From: Aliiroseovarius sp.
GTDB lineage: Bacteria > Pseudomonadota > Alphaproteobacteria > Rhodobacterales > Rhodobacteraceae
Assembly: GCA_030625565.1 (NCBI GenBank)
Contig: DAOUQO010000005.1
Location: forward strand, 1-35,988
Direction of reading: 5' to 3'
DNA: 35,988 bases
The notes beneath the pieces are model-generated. The model had not been told where the DNA came from. It did not search any database and saw only the letters and a list, made by a program, of their open reading frames with translations. Below, piece by piece: positions 18,983 through 27,739 of this stretch. Position numbers and translations under genes: made by a program. Every line of letters starts with the position of its first letter. The first letter of the stretch is position 1.

Positions 18983-20145
18983 TATTTCATCGCCCCCATC
19001 AATTCACGCCCGATCAGCATGCGCCGGATTTCCGAGGTTCCAGCGCCGATTTCCATCAGTTTTGCATCGCGGAAAATGCGCGACACAGCGCTTTCGTTCA
19101 TGAACCCCATGCCGCCCATTGCTTGCACCGCTTGGTGGCTGACTTTCATCGCTTCCTCAGAAGCGTAAAGCACGCAAGCGGCCGCATCCTGACGGGTCAC
19201 TTGCCCACGATCACAGGCGCGCGCGACCTCGTATATATAAGCCCGCGCGGAATTCATTGCGGTGTACATATCGGCGATTTTTGCCTGCATAAGCTGGAAG
19301 TCACCGATTGGCTTACCGAATTGTTTTCGTTGGGCAATATATGGCATTACCTCGTCCATGCAGGCGGCCATGATGCCGGTGCCGATGCCCGACAAAACCA
19401 CGCGTTCATAATCAAGGCCCGACATAAGAACCGCAACGCCGCGCCCTTCCTCACCCAGCACATTTTCGAACGGGACTTCGACGTCGTCAAAGATCAGTTC
19501 GGCAGTGTTGCTGCCCCGCATTCCCAGCTTGTCAAAATGTGGACCAGTGGAAAATCCGCGCATGGATTTTTCAATTATAAAGGCGGTGATCCCCTTGGGG
19601 CCAGCATCAGGGTCGGTCTTGGCGTAAACCACCAGGGTGTCGGCGTCCGGCCCGTTGGTGATCCAGAATTTTGTGCCGTTCAGGGTGTAATACCCGTTCT
19701 TTTTTTCTGCCCTCAGCTTCATTGAAACCACGTCAGAGCCTGCGCCTGCCTCGCTCATTGCCAAGGCCCCCACATGTTCACCGGAAATCAGTTTTGGCAG
19801 GTATTTTTGCTTCTGTTCATTTGTGCCATTGCGACGAATTTGGTTAACGCACAGGTTGGAATGCGCCCCATATGACAGGCTGACCGAGGCCGAGGCCCGT
19901 GCGATTTCTTCAACCGCAACCACATGCGCCAGATAGGACATGTTGGCGCCGCCGTATTCTTCGGGTGTGGTGACGCCCAACAGACCAAGGTCGCCAAATT
20001 CACGCCAAAGTTCGGCTGGAAAATCATTTTTGGCGTCAATTTCAGCCGCGATCGGCTTAATCCGGTCTTGGGCAAAACGATGCACCATATCGCGCAGGGC
20101 ATTGACGTCTTCGCCAAGGTCAAAATTCATACTGGCAGTAAACAT
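18982..20145 (-). CDS. liuA: Isovaleryl-CoA dehydrogenase
   Basis: A 387-residue FAD acyl-CoA dehydrogenase that oxidises isovaleryl-CoA to 3-methylcrotonyl-CoA and passes electrons to electron-transfer flavoprotein. Motifs include [16 protein letters not shown] (flavin/substrate) and [17 protein letters not shown]. The catalytic base sits in the GLDYERVVL helix (E247), the position diagnostic of isovaleryl-CoA dehydrogenases rather than medium- or short-chain types, and the usual C-terminal position has GGMGF. The start at 20145 is chosen over one at 20181 because GGAGG lies 5 nt upstream and the longer frame would cross the promoter. It is the first gene of the operon. Confidence 0.96.
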   Translation of the reverse strand: MFTASMNFDLGEDVNALRDMVHRFAQDRIKPIAAEIDAKNDFPAELWREFGDLGLLGVTTPEEYGGANMSYLAHVVAVEEIARASASVSLSYGAHSNLCVNQIRRNGTNEQKQKYLPKLISGEHVGALAMSEAGAGSDVVSMKLRAEKKNGYYTLNGTKFWITNGPDADTLVVYAKTDPDAGPKGITAFIIEKSMRGFSTGPHFDKLGMRGSNTAELIFDDVEVPFENVLGEEGRGVAVLMSGLDYERVVLSGIGTGIMAACMDEVMPYIAQRKQFGKPIGDFQLMQAKIADMYTAMNSARAYIYEVARACDRGQVTRQDAAACVLYASEEAMKVSHQAVQAMGGMGFMNESAVSRIFRDAKLMEIGAGTSEIRRMLIGRELMGAMK

Positions 20146-20166
20146 TGGGGCCTCCGGCAAGGTTAT

Positions 20167-20180
20167 TGAACACTTGTTCA
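20167..20180. promoter_or_regulatory. Perfect palindrome (operator candidate) at the liu operon promoter
   Basis: The sequence TGAACACTTGTTCA has two 6-nt arms in perfect inverted symmetry around a 2-nt centre. It sits directly downstream of the -10 element and covers the expected transcription start of the isovaleryl-CoA dehydrogenase gene. This is the usual place for a repressor operator. Regulators of the MerR (LiuR) or TetR (LiuQ) type are known for such operons elsewhere; no regulator gene is in the window. Confidence 0.5.
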
Positions 20181-20181
20181 T

Positions 20182-20211
20182 TTAATACACACACGGAAAG
20201 CGCCCCGTCAA
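20182..20211 (-). promoter_or_regulatory. Putative promoter of the leucine-degradation operon
   Basis: The minus strand has TTGACG (-35, 20206-20211), an 18-nt spacer and TATTAA (-10, 20182-20187), close to the sigma-70 consensus. It lies in the 85-nt gap between the phosphatase gene and the isovaleryl-CoA dehydrogenase gene, 37 nt before the start codon. Confidence 0.6.
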
Positions 20212-20230
20212 GGTCCAGTCACGGTATGGC

Positions 20231-20893
20231 TTAGCCGATCAGCGCGCGCACCGCGTCTTCGATGTCGCAAAAATCATGCAGCAACCCTTCGGGTGCATGG
20301 CGCGAAACCCCATGCCCATCAGGGCCGAACGTCACCATCAAGCACGCCACCCCGGCGGCGCGGGCAGTGTTTCGGTCGGTTATTGTATCACCCACCAACA
20401 AAGATTTCTGGACATCCCCGCCCGCCCGCTTGACCGCGGCAATGAACGGCGCAGGGTCCGGCTTTTTCGTGGGCAGCGTATCGGCACCAATAAAGGATGC
20501 AAACAGGTCGCGAATTCCCAAACGACCCACCAATTCTTCGGCCAGACCTTCTGGTTTATTGGTGCAAATCCCAACTGCATAGCCCGCCGAAATTAACCTT
20601 TCGACGCCCGCTTTGGCACCGGGGTAAAGCCGGGTGTGAACATCGATATTCTCACCATAATATTGCAAAAGCCGGGGGAATGCGTGCTCAATCGCATCCT
20701 CATCACCCTGCCCCAGCCGCTCAAACCCCAACCGCAGCATTGCCCGCCCGCCGGCAAACGCAGTTGCCATATCGCCCACCGGATCCAGCATATTCCCATG
20801 TCCAAGGTAACAAAAACAGGCATTTGCAGCGGCAATCAGATCACCTGATGTATCGGCCAAGGTTCCGTCCAGATCAAAAATAACCGTTTTCAT
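20231..20893 (-). CDS. gph: HAD-family hydrolase, probably phosphoglycolate phosphatase
   Basis: A 220-residue HAD hydrolase with all four motifs: the nucleophile DLDGT (D7 and D9), the CTNKP motif II, the lysine of KKPDP, and GDTITD (motif IV aspartates). The cap region is helical, as in phosphoglycolate phosphatases. The likely reaction is removal of phosphate from 2-phosphoglycolate formed during DNA repair or Rubisco oxygenation, but related HAD enzymes act on other sugar phosphates, so substrate assignment is moderate. It is divergent from glmU with a 122-nt gap and lies upstream of the liu promoter on the same strand. Confidence 0.85.
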   Translation of the reverse strand: MKTVIFDLDGTLADTSGDLIAAANACFCYLGHGNMLDPVGDMATAFAGGRAMLRLGFERLGQGDEDAIEHAFPRLLQYYGENIDVHTRLYPGAKAGVERLISAGYAVGICTNKPEGLAEELVGRLGIRDLFASFIGADTLPTKKPDPAPFIAAVKRAGGDVQKSLLVGDTITDRNTARAAGVACLMVTFGPDGHGVSRHAPEGLLHDFCDIEDAVRALIG

Positions 20894-20959
20894 GCTGCCC
20901 CCTCGGCAAGATTACGCCAAATCTGTAACCTGACGAAAAAAGAAGTGAAGTCTTCGCCC

Positions 20960-20987
20960 TTGCGAGCCCCACCGCAAACGGTAAAAC
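20960..20987 (+). promoter_or_regulatory. Weak promoter candidate for glmU
   Basis: TTGCGA (20960-20965) and TAAAAC (20982-20987) are separated by 16 nt in the divergent gap between the phosphatase gene and glmU, about 30 nt before the glmU start. Both hexamers deviate from the consensus, so this is only a candidate. Confidence 0.25.
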
Positions 20988-21015
20988 GGGCGCAACAAAA
21001 AGAAAAGGGCCATCT

Positions 21016-22359
21016 ATGAGCACCGCATTAATCATTTTGGCCGCTGGCCAAGGCAATCGCATGAATTCCGACCTGCCCAAAGTCATGCATGAATTGGCAG
21101 GGGCGCCGCTTTTTGCCCACGCATTGCATTCGGGTGCCGCCCTTTTGCCTGAACGTGTGGTTTTGATAACAGGTCATGGCGCCGAAACGGTCGAAAAAGC
21201 CGCGCTTGCACTGGATCCTGAAATTATAGTTGTACGCCAGGATGAACAGCTTGGCACAGGCCACGCAACATTGCAGGCCCACCCCGCATTGCAGGGCTTT
21301 TCAGGCGACGCACTTGTGCTGTACGGCGACACCCCGTTCATTTCCGACGAAACATTAAGCAAGATAAAACAGGCACGTCATACGGGTTCTGACTTGGTGG
21401 TTTTGGGCTTTGAGGCGGCAGATCCGGGCCGGTATGGCCGCTTGATTTTGCAAGGCGACACACTGGAAAAAATCGTTGAATACAAAGATGCATCCGCAAA
21501 AGAGCGCGAGGTAACGCTTTGTAATAGCGGCGTTATGTGCCTTAATTCGGATCTTTTGTTTGACCTGCTACAGGCGGTTGGAAACGACAATGCCTCAGGC
21601 GAATATTATCTGACAGACATTATTGCGGTTGCCCGGTCGCGCGCCTTGAAAGCCAGCGTTGTGACTTGCAAGCAGGCCGAAACTTTGGGGGTCAATACAC
21701 GTCAGGAACTTGCGGCCGCCGAGGTGCAGTTTCAGGCCCACGCACGCGCCGAAGCCCTTGAAAATGGCGTTGCATTAGCCGCACCAGAAACCGTTATTTT
21801 TGCCTATGACACGACACTGGGCCGCGACGCGGTGATTGAGCCATACGTGGTGTTTGGCCCCGGTGTAACGGTTGAAAACGGCGCGCGAATTCGGGCCTTT
21901 AGCCACCTTGAGGGTTGCCATGTCTCACGCGGGGCAATCGTTGGTCCCTATGCGCGTTTGCGCCCGGGGGCAGAATTGGCCGAATCGGCCCGGGTCGGCA
22001 ACTTTGTTGAAATCAAAAATACGCAAATCAGCGCTGGGGCCAAGGTGAACCACCTTTCTTATATTGGCGATGCCTTTATTGGCGAGGCGACAAATATTGG
22101 CGCAGGCACGATTACCTGCAATTATGATGGCTTTTCCAAGCACCACACACATATTGGCGCGCACAGCTTTATTGGATCAAACACAATGCTTGTCGCACCA
22201 GTGTCCATAGGGGACGGCGCGATGAGCGCCACAAGCACAACCATAACCGGCGACGTTCCAAACGCAGCCTTGGCAATCGGCCGGACCAAAATGCAGATCA
22301 AACCTGGTTTGGCCCAAAAACTGTTTGAAAAATTCAAGGCCGCAAAGAAACCTGACTGA
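21016..22359 (+). CDS. glmU: Bifunctional UDP-N-acetylglucosamine pyrophosphorylase / glucosamine-1-phosphate N-acetyltransferase
   Basis: A 447-residue cytoplasmic enzyme that makes UDP-GlcNAc for peptidoglycan and lipopolysaccharide. The N-terminal uridyltransferase domain (about 1-225) has LAAGQGNRMNSDLPK (asparagine where threonine is common), QLGTGHA and YGDTPF. The C-terminal left-handed beta-helix acetyltransferase domain (about 250-447) contains hexapeptide repeats and the conserved stretches GPYARLRPG, VGNFVEIKN, NHLSYIGDA and GAGTITCNYDG. An AAAAGGG sequence about 8-10 nt before the start is a plausible ribosome-binding site. glmS follows after 81 nt, so both steps of amino-sugar supply are neighbours. 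Confidence 0.97.
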   Translation: MSTALIILAAGQGNRMNSDLPKVMHELAGAPLFAHALHSGAALLPERVVLITGHGAETVEKAALALDPEIIVVRQDEQLGTGHATLQAHPALQGFSGDALVLYGDTPFISDETLSKIKQARHTGSDLVVLGFEAADPGRYGRLILQGDTLEKIVEYKDASAKEREVTLCNSGVMCLNSDLLFDLLQAVGNDNASGEYYLTDIIAVARSRALKASVVTCKQAETLGVNTRQELAAAEVQFQAHARAEALENGVALAAPETVIFAYDTTLGRDAVIEPYVVFGPGVTVENGARIRAFSHLEGCHVSRGAIVGPYARLRPGAELAESARVGNFVEIKNTQISAGAKVNHLSYIGDAFIGEATNIGAGTITCNYDGFSKHHTHIGAHSFIGSNTMLVAPVSIGDGAMSATSTTITGDVPNAALAIGRTKMQIKPGLAQKLFEKFKAAKKPD

Positions 22360-22372
22360 TAAAGCATATAAA

Positions 22373-22399
22373 ATGTTCGAAAAATATAATATGTTCGAA
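22373..22399 (+). promoter_or_regulatory. Promoter region of glmS: TATAAT flanked by two ATGTTCGAA repeats
   Basis: Two identical 9-nt repeats, ATGTTCGAA, start at 22373 and 22391, 18 nt apart, and a perfect -10 hexamer TATAAT (22385-22390) abuts the second repeat. Each repeat contains the palindrome TTCGAA. There is no recognisable -35 hexamer at 17 nt, so expression may depend on a protein bound at the repeats. glmS starts at 22441. Confidence 0.5.
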
Positions 22400-22440
22400 T
22401 TTAATACCGCCCTTATACATACCCGATAAAGGAAATTAAC

Positions 22441-24267
22441 ATGTGCGGAATTGTTGGCGTTTTAGGCAACCATGAGGCGGCCCCTATCCTTATTGAGGCG
22501 CTAAAGCGCATGGAATATCGGGGCTATGACAGCGCCGGCATTGCAACGATTAGCAGCAATGGGACGCTTGAATGCCGCCGTACGGTTGGCAAACTGGTCA
22601 ATCTGTCAGACCATTTAGTGCACGCGCCCTTACAGGGCAAAGCAGGCATCGGCCACACACGCTGGGCCACGCATGGCGCGGCGACAAAAAACAACGCACA
22701 CCCGCATCAGGCAAAATCAGTGGCGGTTGTTCATAATGGTATTATTGAAAACTACCGTGAATTGCGGGCTTTCCTTGCTAACGAAGGCATTGCATATCAA
22801 ACAGATACCGACACAGAAATTGTTGCGCTTTTAACCCAGCATTATTTGGATCAGGGGCAAGACCCGGCCCAAGCCGTCCAAACAACGCTGGCGCAGCTGG
22901 AAGGTGCCTTTGCCCTGTGTTTTCTATTTATGAATCAAAATGACCTGATAATCGCGGCGCGCAAAGGTTCCCCCTTGGCAATTGGCCACGGGGACGGCGA
23001 AATGTTTGTTGGTTCGGATGCTATCGCCCTTGCGCCAATGACTGACCAGATCACCTATCTTGAAGAAGGAGACCACGCCGTTATTACGCGGGCCGGGGCC
23101 GAAATTTTCGATGAAAATGGCCAGCGCGCCAATCGTGAAATACGTCAGGTGCATATTGACGGGGCCGAAATTGAAAAGGCCGGATATAAACATTTTATGG
23201 CCAAGGAAATCGCCCAGCAACCAGTGGTGATAGGCGACGTTCTGAATGCCTATATGTCAGCCGAGGACAACGCCATTACCATGGACCTTAAGGGCATTGA
23301 TTTCACCAAAATTGAACGGCTAAGCCTTGTTGCCTGCGGCACGGCATACCTATCTTGCCTAGTTGCAAAATACTGGTTCGAACGCTACGCACGCCTGCCC
23401 GTAGACGTTGATATTGCAAGCGAATTTCGTTATCGCGAAGCACCTTTCGTGCCCGGAACAGTTGCCGTTTTTGTCAGCCAGTCAGGCGAAACCGCCGATA
23501 CATTGGCCGCCCTGCGTTATGCCAAGGGCAAGGCCGACATGATCCTTAGTCTGGTCAATGTACCCGAAAGTTCGATCGCACGTGAAAGCGACGTTGCGGT
23601 ACCCATTCACGCCGGGGTCGAGGTGTCGGTCGCCTCAACCAAGGCCTTCACCTGTCAGTTAACCACCTTTGCTTTGATTGCGTTGCGCGCGGCCCGTGAA
23701 CGTGGGCATTTAGATGATAACAAGATGGAAAAATACCTAAATGACTTGCGAAAACTGCCGGGGCTAATAAGTCATGCCTTATCAATAAATGACGAGGTAG
23801 AAACCGTTGCCCGCGCCTTGGCCGAAGCAAATGATGTGCTGTTTTTGGGGCGCGGGCAAATGTTCCCTCTTGCGCTTGAAGGCGCGTTAAAATTGAAAGA
23901 AATCAGTTACATACATGCCGAAGGCTACGCGTCAGGCGAACTCAAACACGGGCCGATCGCCTTGGTTGACCAAGCAACACCAACGGTGGTTATGGCCCCC
24001 CATGATGCCTTATTCGACAAAACAGTTTCTAACATGCAAGAGGTCATGGCGCGTGGCGGAAAGGTTCTGTTGATTGCGGATTCCAAGGCCTGCAAAGAAG
24101 CCGGTGAAGGGGTGTGGAAAAGCCTGATCATGCCCGAATCTCCGGAAATGCTTCAGCCAATTTTGTATGCTATTCCAGCACAATTATTGGCCTATCACGC
24201 CGCAATTGCACGCGGCACAGACGTAGATCAGCCCAGAAATCTGGCAAAATCGGTAACAGTTGAATGA
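22441..24267 (+). CDS. glmS: Glutamine-fructose-6-phosphate aminotransferase (isomerizing)
   Basis: A 608-residue enzyme that makes glucosamine-6-phosphate from fructose-6-phosphate and glutamine. The N-terminal glutaminase domain starts MCGIVGVLG, with the nucleophile C2 exposed after methionine removal, followed by RMEYRGYDSAG and GHTRWATHG. Two SIS sugar-binding domains follow (about 285-425 and 455-600), with SQSGETADT, SVASTKAFTCQL, and the C-terminal LAKSVTVE typical of the active enzyme. AAAGGA lies 7 nt upstream of the ATG. Its stop overlaps the next gene's start (ATGA). Confidence 0.98.
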   Translation: MCGIVGVLGNHEAAPILIEALKRMEYRGYDSAGIATISSNGTLECRRTVGKLVNLSDHLVHAPLQGKAGIGHTRWATHGAATKNNAHPHQAKSVAVVHNGIIENYRELRAFLANEGIAYQTDTDTEIVALLTQHYLDQGQDPAQAVQTTLAQLEGAFALCFLFMNQNDLIIAARKGSPLAIGHGDGEMFVGSDAIALAPMTDQITYLEEGDHAVITRAGAEIFDENGQRANREIRQVHIDGAEIEKAGYKHFMAKEIAQQPVVIGDVLNAYMSAEDNAITMDLKGIDFTKIERLSLVACGTAYLSCLVAKYWFERYARLPVDVDIASEFRYREAPFVPGTVAVFVSQSGETADTLAALRYAKGKADMILSLVNVPESSIARESDVAVPIHAGVEVSVASTKAFTCQLTTFALIALRAARERGHLDDNKMEKYLNDLRKLPGLISHALSINDEVETVARALAEANDVLFLGRGQMFPLALEGALKLKEISYIHAEGYASGELKHGPIALVDQATPTVVMAPHDALFDKTVSNMQEVMARGGKVLLIADSKACKEAGEGVWKSLIMPESPEMLQPILYAIPAQLLAYHAAIARGTDVDQPRNLAKSVTVE

Positions 24268-24953
24268 TGTTAAAAGACGCCCTTGCTGCCCTGAAGGCCG
24301 ATATTGAGCCGGGGCGTGCCGAAAAATCGACCGCCTATCACAAACAAAGCCGCGAGGTTTTGGGCGTACCAAATCCGGCAATAAACGCCCTGACCCAAGA
24401 ATGGCGCCAAAACCTAAACCTTGAAGCACGCCTGATTTTAGCCGACGAATTATGGAAAACCGATATATTCGAAGCCCGCATTTCTGCCGCAAAGTTACTG
24501 ACCCAAGCCCGAATTAATCCGGATCAGGCGGTCTGGGATATGATCGCAAGCTGGGTGCCGGATTTTGACAGCTGGGCCATTGCCGATCACGTCTGCATGG
24601 CGGGGCGCAAACGGCTTACAGCCAACCCCGCGCGCATTGATCAGGTGGTCGGCTGGACACAGTCAGATCACATGTGGACCCGTCGTGCAGCCTTGGTTGT
24701 CACGCTGCCATGGACCCAGATGCGTTACCCCAAACCTGATGAAATAACTGTTCGTGAACAAGTGCTTGGCTGGGCTGCAGGTTATATTGATGACCGTGAT
24801 TGGTTCATTCAAAAGGCTATCGCATGGTGGCTGCGTGACCTATCAAAACGCGATGCCGATCGGGTTCAGGCGTTTTTGGAAACATATGGCGCGCGCATGA
24901 AACCCTTCGCCAGACACGAAGCGGCAAAGCATTTAACGGCCAAAAACCAGTAA
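24264..24953 (+). CDS. DNA alkylation repair protein, AlkD-like
   Basis: A 229-residue, all-helical HEAT-repeat-like protein of the AlkC/AlkD family, which removes N3- and N7-alkylated bases from DNA. The AlkD active-site pattern W-x3-D is present (W104 and D108 in SWAIADHVC), and tryptophans in the FIQKAIAWWLRDL segment (W188/W189) fit the third active-site position. Two adjacent ATGs at 24264 and 24267 could start it; the first overlaps glmS by 4 nt. The 3' end overlaps the convergent lipoprotein gene by 21 nt. Glycosylase activity is inferred from family and residues. Confidence 0.85.
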   Translation: MMLKDALAALKADIEPGRAEKSTAYHKQSREVLGVPNPAINALTQEWRQNLNLEARLILADELWKTDIFEARISAAKLLTQARINPDQAVWDMIASWVPDFDSWAIADHVCMAGRKRLTANPARIDQVVGWTQSDHMWTRRAALVVTLPWTQMRYPKPDEITVREQVLGWAAGYIDDRDWFIQKAIAWWLRDLSKRDADRVQAFLETYGARMKPFARHEAAKHLTAKNQ

Positions 24954-25442
24954 TTCATGCAGGCCTGTCAGCCCGACACCCAGCAGGCGAAGCGCGGCCA
25001 GTGACAGGTGGCTGCCCGCCCCTGCGGGGCCGTCAACCGGTATCAGTTCAACCAACACGCTTTCCCCGTTTTCAACCGCCACCACACGGCCCGGCCTGCG
25101 TTGGCTGACCAAAGGGGTTTCCAGCCAGAAACCGGGCGTTGCGGGGGACCCCAAGGTGGCTATCGTCTGACCCAGATCCTCTTCGGTATTGGCATCAGCG
25201 GTGGCGCTTGCTGCCGTGCGTTCAGCGCTACTGGTTGTGTCAAAATCTTCGACCGTTACCGCATTTTCCGACGGCAAAGGCGCAAACGAAGCAGGGCGCG
25301 GTTTTGGGCGCACAACATCACTGCCTGTTGCTTCACCAGCAACATCCGCAGGCCCGTTTATGAATGCCTGAAAACCGGACGGCAGTTGCGAACAGCCGCC
25401 AAGCGACAAACTGACCACACATATAAGACAAATACGTTTCAT
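24933..25442 (-). CDS. Predicted lipoprotein of unknown function
   Basis: A 169-residue protein with a signal peptide and lipobox ending at C17 (LGGCSQ). A Pro/Ala/Ser/Thr-rich low-complexity stretch (about 30-95) links to a folded C-terminal part containing GFWLETPLVS, VELIPVDGPAGAGSHLSLAALRLL and LTGLHELLVF. Similar proteins recur next to moaA in Rhodobacteraceae and I recall some databases naming them D-galactarate dehydratase; nothing here supports an enzymatic role. It converges with the AlkD-like gene and is divergent from moaA across 83 nt in which I recognise no site. Probably anchored in the outer membrane. Confidence 0.75.
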   Translation of the reverse strand: MKRICLICVVSLSLGGCSQLPSGFQAFINGPADVAGEATGSDVVRPKPRPASFAPLPSENAVTVEDFDTTSSAERTAASATADANTEEDLGQTIATLGSPATPGFWLETPLVSQRRPGRVVAVENGESVLVELIPVDGPAGAGSHLSLAALRLLGVGLTGLHELLVFGR

Positions 25443-25525
25443 AAGGCCAAAGTGACCTATTCATGCGGCATTTTCAACGACGTTTGCCTCTTGCCCCGAC
25501 TGAAACCCGCGAATAATGTCCACGC

Positions 25526-26536
25526 ATGGTTAAAACTTCGCTCATAGATCCGTTTTTACGCCCTGTCACATACCTGCGTCTGTCGGTCACTGACCGCTGC
25601 GATTTTCGCTGTACATATTGCATGACAGAACAGATGACCTTCCTGCCAAAAAAGGAATTGTTAACGCTTGAGGAACTGGATCAGGTGGCGACGACCTTTA
25701 TTGGTCTTGGCGTGCGTAAACTGCGCATTACTGGCGGCGAGCCACTGGTGCGGCGCGGGATTATGGGGTTTTTCCAAGCAATGTCGCGCCACCTTGAAAG
25801 CGGCGCGCTGGATGAATTGACCCTGACGACAAACGGCTCGCAACTTGGCAGATTCGCACAGGATCTGGCCGATGCCGGCATGAAGCGGGTGAATATTTCG
25901 CTGGACACGCTGGACGAGCAAAAATTTGCAGACATCACCCGACGCGGCCGCCTTTCGCAGGTTCTGGATGGCATTCAAGCCGCCAAAGATGCCGGGCTGA
26001 AGGTGAAACTGAACGCCGTTGCGATCAAGGATTTCAATCAGGATGAACTGTTCACCCTAACCAAATTCTGCGCCGACCAAGCCATTGATCTGACTTTTAT
26101 CGAAGTTATGCCGATGGGCGATATGGGCGAAGATGGCCATATCGGCAAATACTGGCCACTGGAAGATTTGCGCGCGGAACTGGCCGGAAAATATACCCTA
26201 ACGGACCTGAGCGAACGCACAGGTGGCCCCGCGCGTTATGTGCGCGTCAACGAAACCGGCCAGAAAATCGGTTTCATCACACCGCTTAGCCATAATTTCT
26301 GCGAAAGCTGCAATCGCGTGCGCCTGACCTGCACGGGCGAATTGTTCACCTGCCTTGGCCAAGATGGAAAGTCGGATCTGCGCGAACCTTTGCGCACACA
26401 TCCGGGCGACATGACCCAGCTGGAAGCCGCCATTCGCGCCGCAATTTCGCTAAAGCCCAAGGGCCATGATTTTGACTATTCACGTCAAGAAACCAGTGGC
26501 CAAACCAAACGGTACATGAGCCACACAGGGGGCTAA
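25526..26536 (+). CDS. moaA: GTP 3',8-cyclase (molybdenum cofactor biosynthesis protein A)
   Basis: A 336-residue radical-SAM enzyme that starts molybdenum cofactor synthesis by rearranging GTP with MoaC. The N-terminal SAM-cluster motif C25-x3-C29-x2-C32 ([10 protein letters not shown]) is followed by TGGEP, and the second cluster is bound by C259, C262 and C276 ([12 protein letters not shown] and FTCLG). The C-terminal Gly-Gly tail (SHTGG) expected of active MoaA is present. The ribosome-binding site is weak. No Moco-type riboswitch is visible in the short upstream gap. It converges with the M20D amidohydrolase gene. Confidence 0.97.
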   Translation: MVKTSLIDPFLRPVTYLRLSVTDRCDFRCTYCMTEQMTFLPKKELLTLEELDQVATTFIGLGVRKLRITGGEPLVRRGIMGFFQAMSRHLESGALDELTLTTNGSQLGRFAQDLADAGMKRVNISLDTLDEQKFADITRRGRLSQVLDGIQAAKDAGLKVKLNAVAIKDFNQDELFTLTKFCADQAIDLTFIEVMPMGDMGEDGHIGKYWPLEDLRAELAGKYTLTDLSERTGGPARYVRVNETGQKIGFITPLSHNFCESCNRVRLTCTGELFTCLGQDGKSDLREPLRTHPGDMTQLEAAIRAAISLKPKGHDFDYSRQETSGQTKRYMSHTGG

Positions 26537-26538
26537 CA

Positions 26539-26557
26539 CCTGCGCTTAAAGCGCAGG
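26539..26557. terminator. Hairpin at the moaA / amidohydrolase convergent junction
   Basis: A perfect 8-bp stem (CCTGCGCT / AGCGCAGG) with a 3-nt loop starts 3 nt after the moaA stop and includes the stop codon of the opposing gene. Its symmetry would let it work in both directions, but no T-run follows on either side, so terminator function is only probable. Confidence 0.5.
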
Positions 26558-27712
26558 CATCCGGCTTTCGATAATTTCCGCCCACCACGAAGACCCTGTC
26601 GGAATCGCGGCATCATCGAAATTATATTCGGGGTGATGTACCATCGCGGTGTCGCCGTTTCCAACCAGAATATAAGCGCCCGGTCGGGCCTCTAACATAT
26701 AGGCGAAATCTTCGCCGCCCATGATCGGCGGCACGTCCATAGGCCGCGCGCCTGTGACTTTTTCGGCAACATCTGACGCAAATTCCGTTTGCTCGACCGA
26801 GTTCACCATCACCGGATAACCCCGTTTGAAATCAACCTGCGCGGTTGCTCCAAACGCTTCGGCGGTCGAGGTTGCGATGCGTTTCAGGTTCTTTTCCGCC
26901 ATGTCCCGCACGTCTTTATCGTGGCTGCGCACCGTGCCGCGCAAAATCACATGTTGCGGGATCACATTATGGGCTTCGCTTTCGGTGCGGAAGGTGCAGG
27001 TGGAAACCACAACGGCCTGCAACGGGTCGGTGTTACGGCTGGCAATAGATTGTAATGCAACGACAATATGACTGCCAACCAGCGTTGTATCAATACAATC
27101 ATGAGGCTTGGCCGCGTGCCCGCCAAGGCCTTCGACGTGGATTTCAAATTCATCCGTAGCGGCAAAAAACGCACCTGAACGAATGGCAAAATGCCCAATC
27201 GGCAGGCCGGGCATGTTGTGCATTCCGTACACTTCCTGAATGCCAAAGCGCTCCATCATGCCGTCATCAACCATTTCCTTGCCACCTGCCCCGCCTTCTT
27301 CGGCGGGCTGGAAAATCACCACGGCGGTGCCATCAAAATTGCGGGTTTCCGCCAGATATTTTGCCGCGCCAAGCAGCATTGCCGTGTGCCCGTCATGGCC
27401 ACATGCATGCATCTTGCCGTCTTCTTTTGAGGCGTAATCAACACCGGTTGCTTCAAATATCGGCAAGGCATCCATATCGGCGCGCAGGCCAATAACCTTG
27501 CCTGACGTGTTGGACTTTCCTTTGATAACAGCGACAACACCAGTGCGGCCAATGCCTGTTGCCACCTCGTCACACCCAAATTCGCGCAGTTTTTCTTCGA
27601 CCAAAGCCGAGGTGCGGTGAGTATCATACAGCAATTCAGGATGGGCGTGGATATCGCGGCGCCATTCGGTGATTTCTGCGTGCAATTCGCCAAAGCGGTT
27701 TTTAATCGGCAT
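26546..27712 (-). CDS. M20D-family amidohydrolase (aminoacylase/hippurate hydrolase type)
   Basis: A 388-residue metallopeptidase-fold hydrolase that probably removes acyl groups from N-acyl amino acids. The M20D metal-site pattern is visible: C104 and H106 in ACGHDGHT, E138/E139 in QPAEEGG, H165 in GMHNMPG, and a C-terminal histidine in MVHHPEYNF. The start at 27712 is preferred over the upstream frame opening because GGAGG lies about 6 nt before it. It is 27 nt downstream of the FAD oxidoreductase gene on the same strand, in the same operon as the ArgE-like gene. Exact substrate (acetyl, benzoyl or longer acyl) cannot be told. Confidence 0.88.
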   Translation of the reverse strand: MPIKNRFGELHAEITEWRRDIHAHPELLYDTHRTSALVEEKLREFGCDEVATGIGRTGVVAVIKGKSNTSGKVIGLRADMDALPIFEATGVDYASKEDGKMHACGHDGHTAMLLGAAKYLAETRNFDGTAVVIFQPAEEGGAGGKEMVDDGMMERFGIQEVYGMHNMPGLPIGHFAIRSGAFFAATDEFEIHVEGLGGHAAKPHDCIDTTLVGSHIVVALQSIASRNTDPLQAVVVSTCTFRTESEAHNVIPQHVILRGTVRSHDKDVRDMAEKNLKRIATSTAEAFGATAQVDFKRGYPVMVNSVEQTEFASDVAEKVTGARPMDVPPIMGGEDFAYMLEARPGAYILVGNGDTAMVHHPEYNFDDAAIPTGSSWWAEIIESRMPAL

Positions 27713-27739
27713 GATGTTCCTCCTCACAGGATTGTTGTT

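Noticed and set aside
20105-20181. Longer isovaleryl-CoA dehydrogenase N-terminus from an upstream ATG at 20181
   Set aside because: It would translate across the palindrome beside the -10 element; the ATG at 20145 has an ideal GGAGG site and the family N-terminus.
22375-22396. LexA-type site (GTTC repeated) upstream of glmS
   Set aside because: Alphaproteobacterial LexA needs GTTC-N7-GTTC; here the two GTTC are 14 nt apart.
22360-22440. glmS ribozyme upstream of glmS
   Set aside because: The gap is only 81 nt, AT-rich and lacks the conserved ribozyme core; the ribozyme is mainly a Firmicute feature.
25443-25525. Molybdenum cofactor riboswitch before moaA
   Set aside because: The upstream gap is only 83 nt and no conserved Moco-element helices or motifs are visible.
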